Part shown: piece by piece, positions 1 through 6,095 of the stretch
Position numbering within the stretch: the stretch's first letter is position 1
Layout: each line of letters begins with the position of its first letter
DNA from: Akkermansiaceae bacterium UBA1315
GTDB lineage: Bacteria > Verrucomicrobiota > Verrucomicrobiia > Verrucomicrobiales > Akkermansiaceae
Direction: 5' to 3'
DNA length: 18,413 nt
Assembly (NCBI GenBank): GCA_002307065.1
Contig: DBTN01000050.1
Span: 1-18,413, forward strand
Program-made: the position numbers and the translations under genes
Notes under the pieces: generated by a model
The model's input: only the letters and a program-made list of their open reading frames with translations
The model's database searches: none
Told to the model about the DNA's origin: nothing

Positions 1-483
1 ATCCCGCAGAACTCTCATTGAATCCAGTCCTCCGACAGGGGCCCCATCAGGTGATCATGGCAAAAACTTCCCATCGCTGCTTATCGGCTCCCCAATCCCG
101 GCGATCCACGACAATCGACCAGTTTAAAGACTCCTCGAATCGGAGCGGAACCTTCCCCTTTGCGCCGTCGGTCCTATCGTGAAAAGCGGAAGCCTAAATC
201 GGGCAGCGACGTTCCGCGAAGGCTTTGCTCCAGGTTCGACCGGTCAATTTGTCCTCGCGGCTGTTCACGATCGTCCGCCAACGCTGCTTCGTCTTGCCCC
301 CGGTACCGGTCGGCGAAAACCCCACAGCATCTCCCGCAAACTGCCATCCGGCATCACCACCGGTGCCGGAAGCGTCGGTCGGACGATTCGTGTATCCAGT
401 CCAAGCAGATGCTCAAGCGTTTCCGCAATCAGCCACTCCGGAAAGGAGCCGCCGCGTTTTCCGAGTTCGTATGCGGTGCACAT
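1..483 (-). pseudogene. Degraded SRAP (YedK/HMCES-like) gene, C-terminus beyond left edge
   Basis: SRAP proteins recognise abasic sites in single-stranded DNA and crosslink to them through Cys2. The minus-strand ATG at 483 opens with MCTAYELGKRGGSFPEWL, giving the expected Cys2, and continues with a MPDGSLREMLWGFRRP block typical of the family. Near position 300 the frame shifts by one base; in the new frame the text reads KQRWRTIVNSREDK and then AFAERRCPI, matching the SRAP 'NxR...RRCLIPA' core. That frame ends at an in-frame TAG (194-196). Beyond it family-like text (KGKVPLRFE, then WIAGIGEP in another frame) continues to the edge, and the FYEW box carrying the catalytic Glu is corrupted. 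At least two shifts and one stop make it non-functional. The family assignment comes from recognising the motifs in order; no alignment was run. It could be chromosomal flank or part of the island. Confidence 0.72.
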
Positions 484-498
484 TGTAGATGCTGGATG

Positions 499-516
499 TT
501 GATTCTCGAAAATCAA
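499..516. repeat. Palindrome upstream of the SRAP pseudogene
   Basis: TTGATTCTCGAAAATCAA has perfect 6-base arms (TTGATT/AATCAA) around a TCGA core, with one mismatched pair, 15 bases before the SRAP start codon. Position and symmetry suit a dimeric repressor operator, possibly a damage-response box, but I recognise no specific consensus. It may be a relic like the gene it precedes. Confidence 0.35.
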
Positions 517-531
517 GTGGAACCTTCACAA

Positions 532-593
532 CACCACCATTCAAAGCGATCAATTCGACAATTACTTGTTATAATTTTCAGACTGTGGTGGTG
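532..593. repeat. Short inverted repeat in the gap between SRAP relic and ietS
   Basis: CACCACCA (532-539) and TGGTGGTG (586-593) form an 8-base inverted repeat with a 46-base spacer. The 484-624 gap is AT-rich and holds no gene I can support. Function unknown; the arms could pair in a transcript running off the end of the protease gene, but there is no U-tract. Confidence 0.25.
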
Positions 594-612
594 CAAGAAA
601 GCTGTGAGTTAA

Positions 613-626
613 AATTTCCTGAAATT
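613..626. repeat. Palindrome containing TTTCCTGAA at the 3' end of the operon
   Basis: AATTTCCTGAAATT is a perfect palindrome outside its central CT and overlaps the stop codon of the protease gene. Its TTTCCTGAA core (615-623) also occurs upstream of the operon at 4398-4406 (plus) and 4330-4338 (minus), so the motif brackets the two-gene cassette. It could be a protein-binding site or a recombinase arm site. Confidence 0.45.
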
Positions 627-3120
627 AGTTCCGCAAGCGACTCCTAAGCGCAGTTCTAATATCATCGCACATAACACCGTTGGCGGTTAGCCATTGTTTC
701 ATGGACGAAAAAATCGAAGTCTCTTCTCGTTTGGGATCGAAGATTGTGAGGACGACACTAAACGGCACCCCTCCTTGAGGAAACTGAGCGCCGCTTCTTA
801 ACAGAGGTTCTACAACCAGCCGCCACTCAGAACTCTTCCCCACGCCTTTTTCTGAACTAAAATTGTAGTGCTTCATCGGCCACCATTTCAAACCGTGTTC
901 GATAAGGTCAGACTCAAAATGAACATCTCCTCTTTTTTGTTTTGTGAATACCTGCTCGGCTCGCCCTTTATATGTACCGTTATTATTCTGACGAAGATAG
1001 GCATCTAAATTCACACGTATAAATTCCGCGCCATACTTCGAATCAATGATTGGTTTATAAACCAAGCTTATTCGGGCAGCGCCACGACACTTCCCCTCGT
1101 CCCCGACCAGTGCCGCTGGCCATGAGAAATCAAATTGAAGAGCTTTCCCACTGGTAAGGTTTCCGTTAAAAACCATCGTTATCGAATAGTCGTCATCGAT
1201 CAGAATCTCCTCTGATGAGGCCGGTATTCCGAAACCAACAAACCGCTTAGCAATTGATTCCAATTCGTTTGCCTTCAAACAATCTGGAAGTTCCGAGCCA
1301 TGCACCATCAAAGCGATTAGATTTTCACGGGTCACGGGCCCCTCGATGATACTGTCGAGAGTCGCCAGTGTCTTTGCAACAAGGGGTGCGGCAAAACTCG
1401 TTCCCATACTAGTTTCAATCTGGCCGTCGCCATTCATCGAATACAGACCATCAACCAGTCCTGGAGAAACCAATGTAGCTCCTCCGAAATGGCAAAAGTC
1501 TGGTTTAATCCCAACTTTCATTCCTGGTCCGCAGCGGGTATAAGGAGCGGGAGCTCCATCTACATACCCCTCCATGCCCGGAGGAGTTAATGCTCCTACG
1601 CTGAGGCAGAATGCACTCTCGGCTGGTTGTAAAATACGATCACTACCAGCATGAGGTAAAAGATAGCTTGCAATATCGGCGGCGACCCTCGGCCAAGCGC
1701 CTCGTTCCCCGCTCATATTCCCAGCAGAGATCACAATAATAACATCATTTGACTCGGCTATTGAATCAAGAATATTGGCAATCTCACTGTAAGATGCTTC
1801 ATCAACCTGCCTGTCTATATTAATGCTTAAATTGAATACTCTTACACCGTGTCGGGATTTTGCTAACAGAATAGCCGAGTTCATTTCTGATAAAAAATCC
1901 TCAAATCCATTGGGATAATATTGATCAAAAACCGACGGATCACCACTATCCGGAAGAATATCGATATCGTAAATCTCGCATCCGTCTCTTTCCCTAGCTA
2001 CCGTCGAACTATTTCCTGCGCTTCGGCCCGCAATTAAAAGACCTGAAATAAAGTTTCCATGATCCTCTTGTCGATGTTCAGCAGCCACAAGTGCATAGCT
2101 TCCGAGTAGCCACCGAGACATAGTATTGGATACTCCAGAGTCAATTACCCCAATTTTTGGATATCTCGTTGTCGGATTCTTAGTTGGAAAATGTCCCCGC
2201 GACGGCCGAATAACTCTTGATGCATGAGAACTTTTAATAATCGGCGGCAGACTGATCCGCCTTATAATGACGCTGTCCGACAAAACACTAATAAGTTGCT
2301 GGTGATGGCTCTCGCTATCGTCAAAATTTTGATCGGCCATCTTTGAATCCCATTTCTGAAACAAAGATAATTCCGATACGATATTTTTTTCGATGACTGG
2401 TCGGATTAGTAGGTACGATCGATACGTTTTATCATTAATTGAACTTCGAAATAGCTGTATCCCAAAATCCAATTTATTAAGATTCTTAATAAGACTCTCA
2501 TAAAGCAGTTGCTCTTCCCGAGGCATTTTTTTTAGTTCACCAGGTGAGCCTGGCAAATTGAAAAGGTCAAGCACGTAAAGCTTACCCGAACCTTGACGGA
2601 GCCATTCCAAGCCTTCTCTAATCGAAAATTTTCTTCGGTCTGATTCAGAAGGCAACTCGACACTTTCTACAGCGCCTACCTCAGAACGCGCGCGAGAGGG
2701 AGCAGGAACCTCTTTCTCCTTTTTCGCATTGAACTTCCTCCTAGTTGTGTTCTCTGCTCCTTCAACCTTATCGATAGCTATATCTATCGCCTTAGATGTT
2801 GCGAGAACATAAATTTCTCCGAGTCCTTCTGCTCCTGCTGACGGGAAAATGTCCGGCTTGAAAATTTGCTGCGTCGGACGATGTGACTTTGCCAAAGCCT
2901 CTTTGCGCATCCTCACTTTAACGAACGCTGCATGGTTTGGACTATGAGATATCGATTCCTTGATATCATCTAGTCGCTTAATAATCTTCTGCTTGTGAAC
3001 AACAAAATCAGCGTCCCGATCTAAAAAGAAATCTGTGCTTCCGCCACCCGCAGGTTTCTCGATAGATGAAATATAATTCGTCGAATTAAGAACTATCTGC
3101 ACATGATTGTTATTTTGCAT
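625..3120 (-). CDS. ietS: Subtilisin-like S8 serine protease, IetS-like
   Basis: An 831-residue protein with a long N-terminal region (about 1-320), an S8 peptidase domain (about 320-590) and a roughly 240-residue C-terminal domain. The triad is complete: Asp327 in IGVIDSGV, His354 in EDHGNFISG and Ser575 in GTSFAAPLVA, with oxyanion Asn468 in ISAGN. No signal peptide is visible, so it should act in the cytoplasm. The start ATG lies inside the end of the upstream ATPase gene (11-base overlap), so translation is probably coupled. An S8 protease paired with an AAA+ ATPase is the IetAS arrangement: in the Agrobacterium Ti plasmid the pair stabilises the plasmid, and homologues were later reported as phage defence. 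The expected role is a protease effector held in check or directed by the ATPase; its substrate is unknown. The gene is AT-richer than the right half of the window, suggesting transfer. Catalytic class is near certain; the ietS assignment rests on architecture. Confidence 0.85.
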   Translation of the reverse strand: MQNNNHVQIVLNSTNYISSIEKPAGGGSTDFFLDRDADFVVHKQKIIKRLDDIKESISHSPNHAAFVKVRMRKEALAKSHRPTQQIFKPDIFPSAGAEGLGEIYVLATSKAIDIAIDKVEGAENTTRRKFNAKKEKEVPAPSRARSEVGAVESVELPSESDRRKFSIREGLEWLRQGSGKLYVLDLFNLPGSPGELKKMPREEQLLYESLIKNLNKLDFGIQLFRSSINDKTYRSYLLIRPVIEKNIVSELSLFQKWDSKMADQNFDDSESHHQQLISVLSDSVIIRRISLPPIIKSSHASRVIRPSRGHFPTKNPTTRYPKIGVIDSGVSNTMSRWLLGSYALVAAEHRQEDHGNFISGLLIAGRSAGNSSTVARERDGCEIYDIDILPDSGDPSVFDQYYPNGFEDFLSEMNSAILLAKSRHGVRVFNLSINIDRQVDEASYSEIANILDSIAESNDVIIVISAGNMSGERGAWPRVAADIASYLLPHAGSDRILQPAESAFCLSVGALTPPGMEGYVDGAPAPYTRCGPGMKVGIKPDFCHFGGATLVSPGLVDGLYSMNGDGQIETSMGTSFAAPLVAKTLATLDSIIEGPVTRENLIALMVHGSELPDCLKANELESIAKRFVGFGIPASSEEILIDDDYSITMVFNGNLTSGKALQFDFSWPAALVGDEGKCRGAARISLVYKPIIDSKYGAEFIRVNLDAYLRQNNNGTYKGRAEQVFTKQKRGDVHFESDLIEHGLKWWPMKHYNFSSEKGVGKSSEWRLVVEPLLRSGAQFPQGGVPFSVVLTIFDPKREETSIFSSMKQWLTANGVMCDDIRTALRSRLRN

Positions 3121-4306
3121 GATCTGTTAATTTACTATTTTCCTTGATCCATCTGGCGACCTGAGACTGACTTACGGACAGAAGCATTCCTATTTGCTTT
3201 TGACTGAGTTGAAGATCTCTAGCTTCGTTCATCATTACCGCCATCTGAGACGAACTTTTTTCGAGTAACTCCATATATCTGTAGACTGATCTACCCGCCT
3301 GAGTAATGGAATAGTATTTGAGTGCGCCCAGCAAGTCCACCGTCGGTCGAAGAATCCTGTGACGTTTAATGTTTGTTGCCATGACTTCGATATCAGAACC
3401 AGTTAGACCCTCGGTCAGCCATGCAAGAAATTTCACTGTTTCTTCCGATGTTCCAATATCGGAAAAGTAACAGTTAATAATTGAGACTCGCTCTTCAAAC
3501 GACGGGGGCGGGATAAACAACCTTACATCAAAACGACGCCATACTGCACTGTCTAAAAGTTGCTCATGATTCGTAATTGCGATCGTAACACCAATTTCTC
3601 GCCGTGTATCGATATTCTGGAGAATTGCATTAACAACGCGTTTTATCTCCCCAAGTTCGTGAGGATCGTCCCTCACTTTCGCAACAGCGTCGAACTCATC
3701 GAGCAGCAATATGCATTCGTATCGGTTGGCGAAACTAAATAAATTTGCGACGTTTCGCCCGGTTGTTCCTAAAAACGAACTTATTAACCCATCCAATCTA
3801 GCCAAAACTACCGGCAGTCCTAATTCGCGGGCAATTTGCATGGCCATCCGAGTTTTCCCCGTCCCAGGCAGACCATAAATGAGGCAGGTAGTTGCCGGAC
3901 GAAGCCCGTGAGAGACCAATTTTGAACTGCTTTTCCATTCCTCGATTAAGTCGTTAATCGCACTGCTTAATTCTTTGCGTAAGATTGGAAACCCCTCTTC
4001 AATATCCTCAGGCATAAAGATCTCCGCCAGCGGAGATGCAGTTTCCCTATCAACCGGGGGGGACGTCTTTTGCGATATCCTTTCACGGCTTGTCGTTGCC
4101 CTGGATAGTATTACCCTACTTGGCTGGAGAGTCGCAGTTTTTGCCTCAGCCTTAAGAATCCCGTCTATCTCCATTGACTCATCCACCAATCCATTTGATT
4201 GAAATACCTTTTGAAGGCGCTCCGCCTGTCTCCGAAAGGGAATACTGTTCGTCCCCAAGCCTATGCGCAGGGCGGATTTTATGATCGAGAAAGTTTCGGT
4301 GTCCAC
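3110..4306 (-). CDS. ietA: AAA+ ATPase with C-terminal helix-turn-helix, IetA-like
   Basis: A 398-residue single-module AAA+ ATPase. Visible motifs are Walker A GLPGTGKT (145-152), Walker B ILLLDEFD (199-206), sensor-1 Asn246 in AITN, and Arg257/Arg258 as arginine-finger candidates in AVWRRFD. Residues 1-110 form a variable N-terminal region. The C-terminal stretch LSQKQIGMLLSVSQSQVARW (367-386) reads as a helix-turn-helix, suggesting DNA binding. The start is GTG at 4306: an in-frame stop lies a short way upstream, and no strong Shine-Dalgarno sequence precedes it. The next gene, the S8 protease, starts within its last codons (GATCATGCAAAATAA). In IetAS the ATPase is the antitoxin or regulatory partner of the protease; here it may unfold or present substrates, or restrain the protease. 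The HTH plus nearby repeats make autoregulation plausible. Divergent from the integrase, with a 189-base shared upstream region. Confidence 0.85.
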   Translation of the reverse strand: MDTETFSIIKSALRIGLGTNSIPFRRQAERLQKVFQSNGLVDESMEIDGILKAEAKTATLQPSRVILSRATTSRERISQKTSPPVDRETASPLAEIFMPEDIEEGFPILRKELSSAINDLIEEWKSSSKLVSHGLRPATTCLIYGLPGTGKTRMAMQIARELGLPVVLARLDGLISSFLGTTGRNVANLFSFANRYECILLLDEFDAVAKVRDDPHELGEIKRVVNAILQNIDTRREIGVTIAITNHEQLLDSAVWRRFDVRLFIPPPSFEERVSIINCYFSDIGTSEETVKFLAWLTEGLTGSDIEVMATNIKRHRILRPTVDLLGALKYYSITQAGRSVYRYMELLEKSSSQMAVMMNEARDLQLSQKQIGMLLSVSQSQVARWIKENSKLTDHAK

Positions 4307-4317
4307 GTGAACAAGAG

Positions 4318-4408
4318 TTGTCAGGAAAATTCAGGAAACAAGAATAAAAACATCTTTATCTTGAATAAATAATCGTCTTTTTGTGATAAAACAATGTTTT
4401 CCTGAATT
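4318..4408. promoter_or_regulatory. Repeat cluster in the divergent ietA/integrase region
   Basis: Between the ATPase start (4306) and the putative original integrase start (4496) there are two direct copies of TCAGGAAA ten bases apart (4321 and 4331), one helical turn, and a facing copy GTTTTCCTGAATT (4396-4408). AATTCAGGAAAC (4328-4339) and the facing copy form an inverted repeat differing by one inserted A. The spacer is very AT-rich. This fits an operator/promoter region for one or both divergent genes, or integrase arm sites. I see no convincing -35/-10 pair: TTGTTT-17-TATTTA on the minus strand is weak. Confidence 0.45.
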
Positions 4409-4495
4409 AAAACACATTTTATTTGATGGGCTTGATTCCGCATCTGGGATTTTTCTCTTTTGTTTTAGAAGGCAATTCACATCAATCCATCTGCC

Positions 4496-4723
4496 ATGCC
4501 CCCAGCAAAAAAGCTTAAGCGTACCCGGATCAAACAAGGCTCCGTCTCCCTTCCCTTTTAACAGTGGACCGATCCGAGATCCGGTAAAAAATATTGGCGC
4601 TGGAACTGGAAAGACACCGATGGAAAATGGAGATGCGGCACTCGCGCGGACGAAGATGAAGCGATCGAAGCGGCAAAATCTCGCGCTAGGAGCATAGCAA
4701 GCGGCAGACTCGATCTTGAAACT
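4496..4723 (+). pseudogene. Interrupted N-terminal part of the integrase frame
   Basis: An ATG at 4496 opens a frame (MPPAKKLKRTRIKQGSVSLPF) that stops at TAA 4559-4561, codon 22. After the stop the same frame continues without interruption into the integrase, and residues such as YWRWNWKDTDGKWRCGTRA resemble the N-terminal arm-binding region seen in tRNA-targeting tyrosine recombinases. Read through, the protein would be 385 residues, a usual length for the family. A single substitution could have created the TAA, so this looks like a recent nonsense mutation that leaves the 5' part non-coding, or a translational recoding site. Confidence 0.6.
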
Positions 4724-5653
4724 TTGACCGGTCCCCAGACTGACCTGATCCGGCAGTTCCTCAATCTGGCCCCGACCCAAGCGGATATCGACAAATTGGT
4801 TGAATGGAGAAAGTCCCGCAAAACCACCGTGACGTCAGTTTTAGCAGACTGGCATGCTGCCAAACTGGCGGAGTTGCACGGCAAGGAAACGGCAACCCTC
4901 AGAAAAACACACCAATGGCTGGAGAAGTTCGCGAAATCCTTCGGTGATCGCTCTGCTGCGGAAATCCCGGAAAAGGAAATCCGTCTTTACATCGAAAACG
5001 CGAGCAAAAGCCCCAAGAGTCGAATTGACTTTCGGACGCGGATAGTGAGTTTATGGCGTTTCGCAAGGATTCACGAACACTTCGATTCTCAGGAAGCTGC
5101 AAAACTACCCAGCTACAAGGCCGAGAAGAAAGGGCATATTTCGGTCTGGTCACCCGACGAGATGAAGATGCTTCTTGCGGCCGTCGACAAAGAATTTTTG
5201 CCTTGGCTCTGCTTCGCCGGTTTCAGCGGCCTCCGATCAGAGGAAATTTCCCCGTCAGCATCGACCGGAAAGCCGCCGCTCAGATGGGAATGGGTGAAGC
5301 GTGATCAACGAGTGATCGATATTCCTGCCAGCCTTTCGAAAGTCAAAAAAAGGCGGTTGGTTCCGATCACCGATACGCTCGCGGCTTGGCTCGATTTTAT
5401 CGATCCGCCGAAAGAAGGAGTGGTCTGTCCCCGCCTCCCCTCAAAGTATGCCACGAAGACACTCGGGGAATCTGTTGGTGGATGGAGAAAAAACGATCTC
5501 CGACATAGCTACGGAACCTACCGTGCCGCGGTTCTCAAGAACCTGCCGCAACTCGCCCTTGAAATGGGAAACAGCGTCGAAAAAATCGAAGACCACTATC
5601 GGGAAGCAGTGTCGGAAGAGATGGCAAATTCTTACTGGAATTTGCGACCTTGA
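4724..5653 (+). CDS. Tyrosine recombinase/integrase, core-binding and catalytic domains
   Basis: A 309-residue reading frame if the TTG at 4724 is used; this start is weak and only chosen because a TAA blocks the longer frame upstream. Residues about 36-115 form a SAM-like core-binding domain (TSVLADWHAAKL onward). The catalytic domain has Arg171 (GLRSEEI), a Lys in SKVKKRR (205-211), Arg260 in NDLRHSYGTY, and nucleophile Tyr292 in DHYREAV. The box-II His is Asn257 and the usual His/Trp position is Asn283 (EMGNS); I recall such substitutions in verrucomicrobial phage-type integrases, so they need not mean loss of function. It ends 48 bases from the encoded CCA of tRNA-Asn, the usual int-next-to-attachment-site layout, and probably inserted the element carrying the ietAS-like operon. 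Without the N-terminal arm domain it may be inactive or altered. Confidence 0.75.
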   Translation: MTGPQTDLIRQFLNLAPTQADIDKLVEWRKSRKTTVTSVLADWHAAKLAELHGKETATLRKTHQWLEKFAKSFGDRSAAEIPEKEIRLYIENASKSPKSRIDFRTRIVSLWRFARIHEHFDSQEAAKLPSYKAEKKGHISVWSPDEMKMLLAAVDKEFLPWLCFAGFSGLRSEEISPSASTGKPPLRWEWVKRDQRVIDIPASLSKVKKRRLVPITDTLAAWLDFIDPPKEGVVCPRLPSKYATKTLGESVGGWRKNDLRHSYGTYRAAVLKNLPQLALEMGNSVEKIEDHYREAVSEEMANSYWNLRP

Positions 5654-5658
5654 GATGT

Positions 5659-5687
5659 ATTTAAGATAAACTACGTAAATCTCTTAA
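5659..5687. repeat. Short inverted repeat between integrase and tRNA-Asn
   Basis: TTTAAGA and TCTTAAA form a 7-base inverted repeat separated by 15 bases, just downstream of the integrase stop and before the tRNA 3' end. It is AT-rich and weak as a terminator. It could be part of the attachment region; no second copy is visible in the window. Confidence 0.25.
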
Positions 5688-5701
5688 AATCAAGGTAAAA
5701 T

Positions 5702-5776
5702 TGGCTCCGGCGGTAGGGATCGAACCTACGACCTAGTGATTAACAGTCACCCGCTCTGCCGCTGAGCTACACCGGA
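5702..5776 (-). tRNA. tRNA-Asn (anticodon GTT)
   Basis: The minus strand folds as a complete tRNA. The acceptor TCCGGTG pairs with CGCCGGA (one T.G), with discriminator G and an encoded CCA (5702-5704). The anticodon stem GGTGA/TCACT encloses the loop CTGTTAA, giving anticodon GTT for asparagine. The T-arm GTAGGTTCGATCCCTAC is canonical. Its 3' end faces the integrase, so it is the probable chromosomal attachment site. The gene appears intact, meaning the integration crossover regenerated the tRNA end. Confidence 0.95.
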
Positions 5777-5783
5777 TTTTTCA

Positions 5784-5805
5784 GCGCCTGCCGTTTGGGA
5801 GGCGC
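5784..5805. other. Hairpin 7 bases upstream of the tRNA 5' end
   Basis: GCGCCT (5784-5789) and AGGCGC (5800-5805) pair around a 10-base loop, two bases of which could pair further. On the tRNA strand it is followed by TGAAAAAT, not a U-run, so it is not an intrinsic terminator for thiS. It may be a leader structure in a thiS-tRNA co-transcript. Confidence 0.3.
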
Positions 5806-5894
5806 GGGCGGAAGATGGAATTCTAAGGGACCTTGTGGCAAGGGAAAAATACGTAGAAATTCAATTTCTCCAAAGATTCTTCGGAAAATCAGGC

Positions 5895-6095
5895 TCAGCC
5901 GCCTGCGGCAAGGGTCACAACTTCAACGCGCGAGCCGCTTTCGACCATGACTTGATCGTAATCGCGCGGGAAGATCGCTTGTTCGTTGAGTTCGATGACA
6001 ACCGGTTTGCCGGCGAGGCCGAGGGTTTCGAGAAACCGGTTCAAAGGCAGCGCGGCATCGAGTTCGTGGGAATTTCCGTTAAGGGTGATCTTCAT
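5895..6095 (-). CDS. thiS: Sulfur carrier protein ThiS
   Basis: A 66-residue beta-grasp protein starting MKITLNGNSHEL and ending VTLAAGG; the C-terminal Gly-Gly is the site adenylated and thiocarboxylated so that ThiS can donate sulfur to the thiazole of thiamine. The middle (VVIELNEQAIFPRDY, then SGSRVEVV) matches the family, and length is standard. The start ATG overlaps the TGA of the upstream DUF2851 gene (ATGA), and GGAG lies nine bases before it inside that gene, so translation is coupled. An alternative ATG five codons upstream (6110) is less likely. No thiG, thiF, thiH, thiE or thiC is adjacent, so partners must be encoded elsewhere, or it serves another sulfur-transfer route. The longer open frame running upstream through DUF2851 is not coding. 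Confidence 0.9.
   Translation of the reverse strand: MKITLNGNSHELDAALPLNRFLETLGLAGKPVVIELNEQAIFPRDYDQVMVESGSRVEVVTLAAGG

Noticed and set aside
570..575. TATAAT as a plus-strand promoter
   Set aside because: No -35 at proper spacing and it points into the 3' end of the protease gene; expected by chance in AT-rich DNA.
160..612. Plus-strand 150-codon frame at the left edge
   Set aside because: Arg/Ser-rich shadow; the opposite strand carries recognisable SRAP remnants.
4331..4884. Minus-strand frames over the integrase 5' region
   Set aside because: No protein-like features; they oppose the integrase frame.
5784..5805. Hairpin as intrinsic terminator of thiS
   Set aside because: On the minus strand it is followed by an A-run rather than a U-run.
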